From an uncultured Geobacteraceae bacterium (lineage in GTDB: Bacteria; Desulfobacterota; Desulfuromonadia; Desulfuromonadales; Geopsychrobacteraceae): 5,552 nt of DNA. Positions 5,533 through 5,552 of the stretch are shown here, piece by piece. Location of the stretch: assembly GCA_937958075.1 (NCBI GenBank), contig CALFFB010000207.1, forward strand, positions 1-5,552. Direction: 5' to 3'. Position 1 is the first letter of the stretch, and the number at the start of each line of letters is the position of its first letter. Under the pieces are notes generated by a model. That model had not been told where the DNA came from. It searched no databases and saw nothing but the letters and a program-made list of their open reading frames with translations. A program made the translations under genes and the position numbers.

Positions 5533-5552
5533 CTATCCACCACAATCTCGAG
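5533..5552 (-). CDS. Possible last codons of the upstream gene
   Basis: A TAG at 5535-5533 in one minus-strand frame would end a protein in Arg-Asp-Cys-Gly-Gly about 22 bases before the terminator stem, a normal distance. Only five codons are visible, so neither the frame nor the product can be confirmed. The gene may instead end outside the window. Confidence 0.2.

Noticed and set aside
5547..5552. CTCGAG hexamer at the right edge as a cloning junction
   Set aside because: A single restriction-type hexamer at a window end is not evidence of a construct. No vector sequence is present.

Overview
The window holds one minus-strand operon for an archaeal-type (split) glutamate synthase, together with its control region. 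Reading right to left, which is the direction of transcription: an intrinsic terminator of an upstream gene (about 5479-5511); an intergenic control region with a sigma-54 (-24/-12) promoter at 5295-5310; a roughly 114-nt structured leader; the class II glutamine amidotransferase subunit (5170-4064); the FMN/iron-sulphur synthase subunit (4076-2433); a 168-nt gap; and a large gene (2264 to beyond position 1) that fuses the GXGXG domain of glutamate synthase to the FAD/NAD(P)H oxidoreductase subunit and a C-terminal ferredoxin module. That last gene runs off the left edge with no stop codon. It covers about 40% of the window and is easily missed by a caller that needs both ends.

The three proteins carry the parts that larger bacterial glutamate synthases hold in two chains. 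The amidotransferase releases ammonia from glutamine with an N-terminal cysteine (Cys2). The FMN subunit uses the ammonia to make glutamate from 2-oxoglutarate. The fusion protein supplies the structural GXGXG helix and passes electrons from NAD(P)H through FAD and Fe-S clusters. All are cytosolic: I see no signal peptides or membrane segments.

The split layout, ferredoxin modules, GC-rich coding sequence and sigma-54 promoter suggest an anaerobic or facultatively anaerobic bacterium. The Desulfuromonadales (Geobacter / Desulfuromonas / Pelobacter type) fit best, but this is inference from gene style, not identification. The window looks chromosomal: I see no mobile elements, tRNA, rRNA or CRISPR.

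The points most worth a second look are not the enzymes themselves. First, the sigma-54 promoter places the predicted transcript start about three bases before a 71-nt imperfect stem-loop, with a competing smaller hairpin and a short upstream ORF overlapping the first gene. Second, two inverted repeats sit where enhancer-binding proteins normally bind. Third, the FMN subunit gene, the 51-codon open stretch after it and the fusion gene all lie in one reading frame, separated only by two TGA codons.
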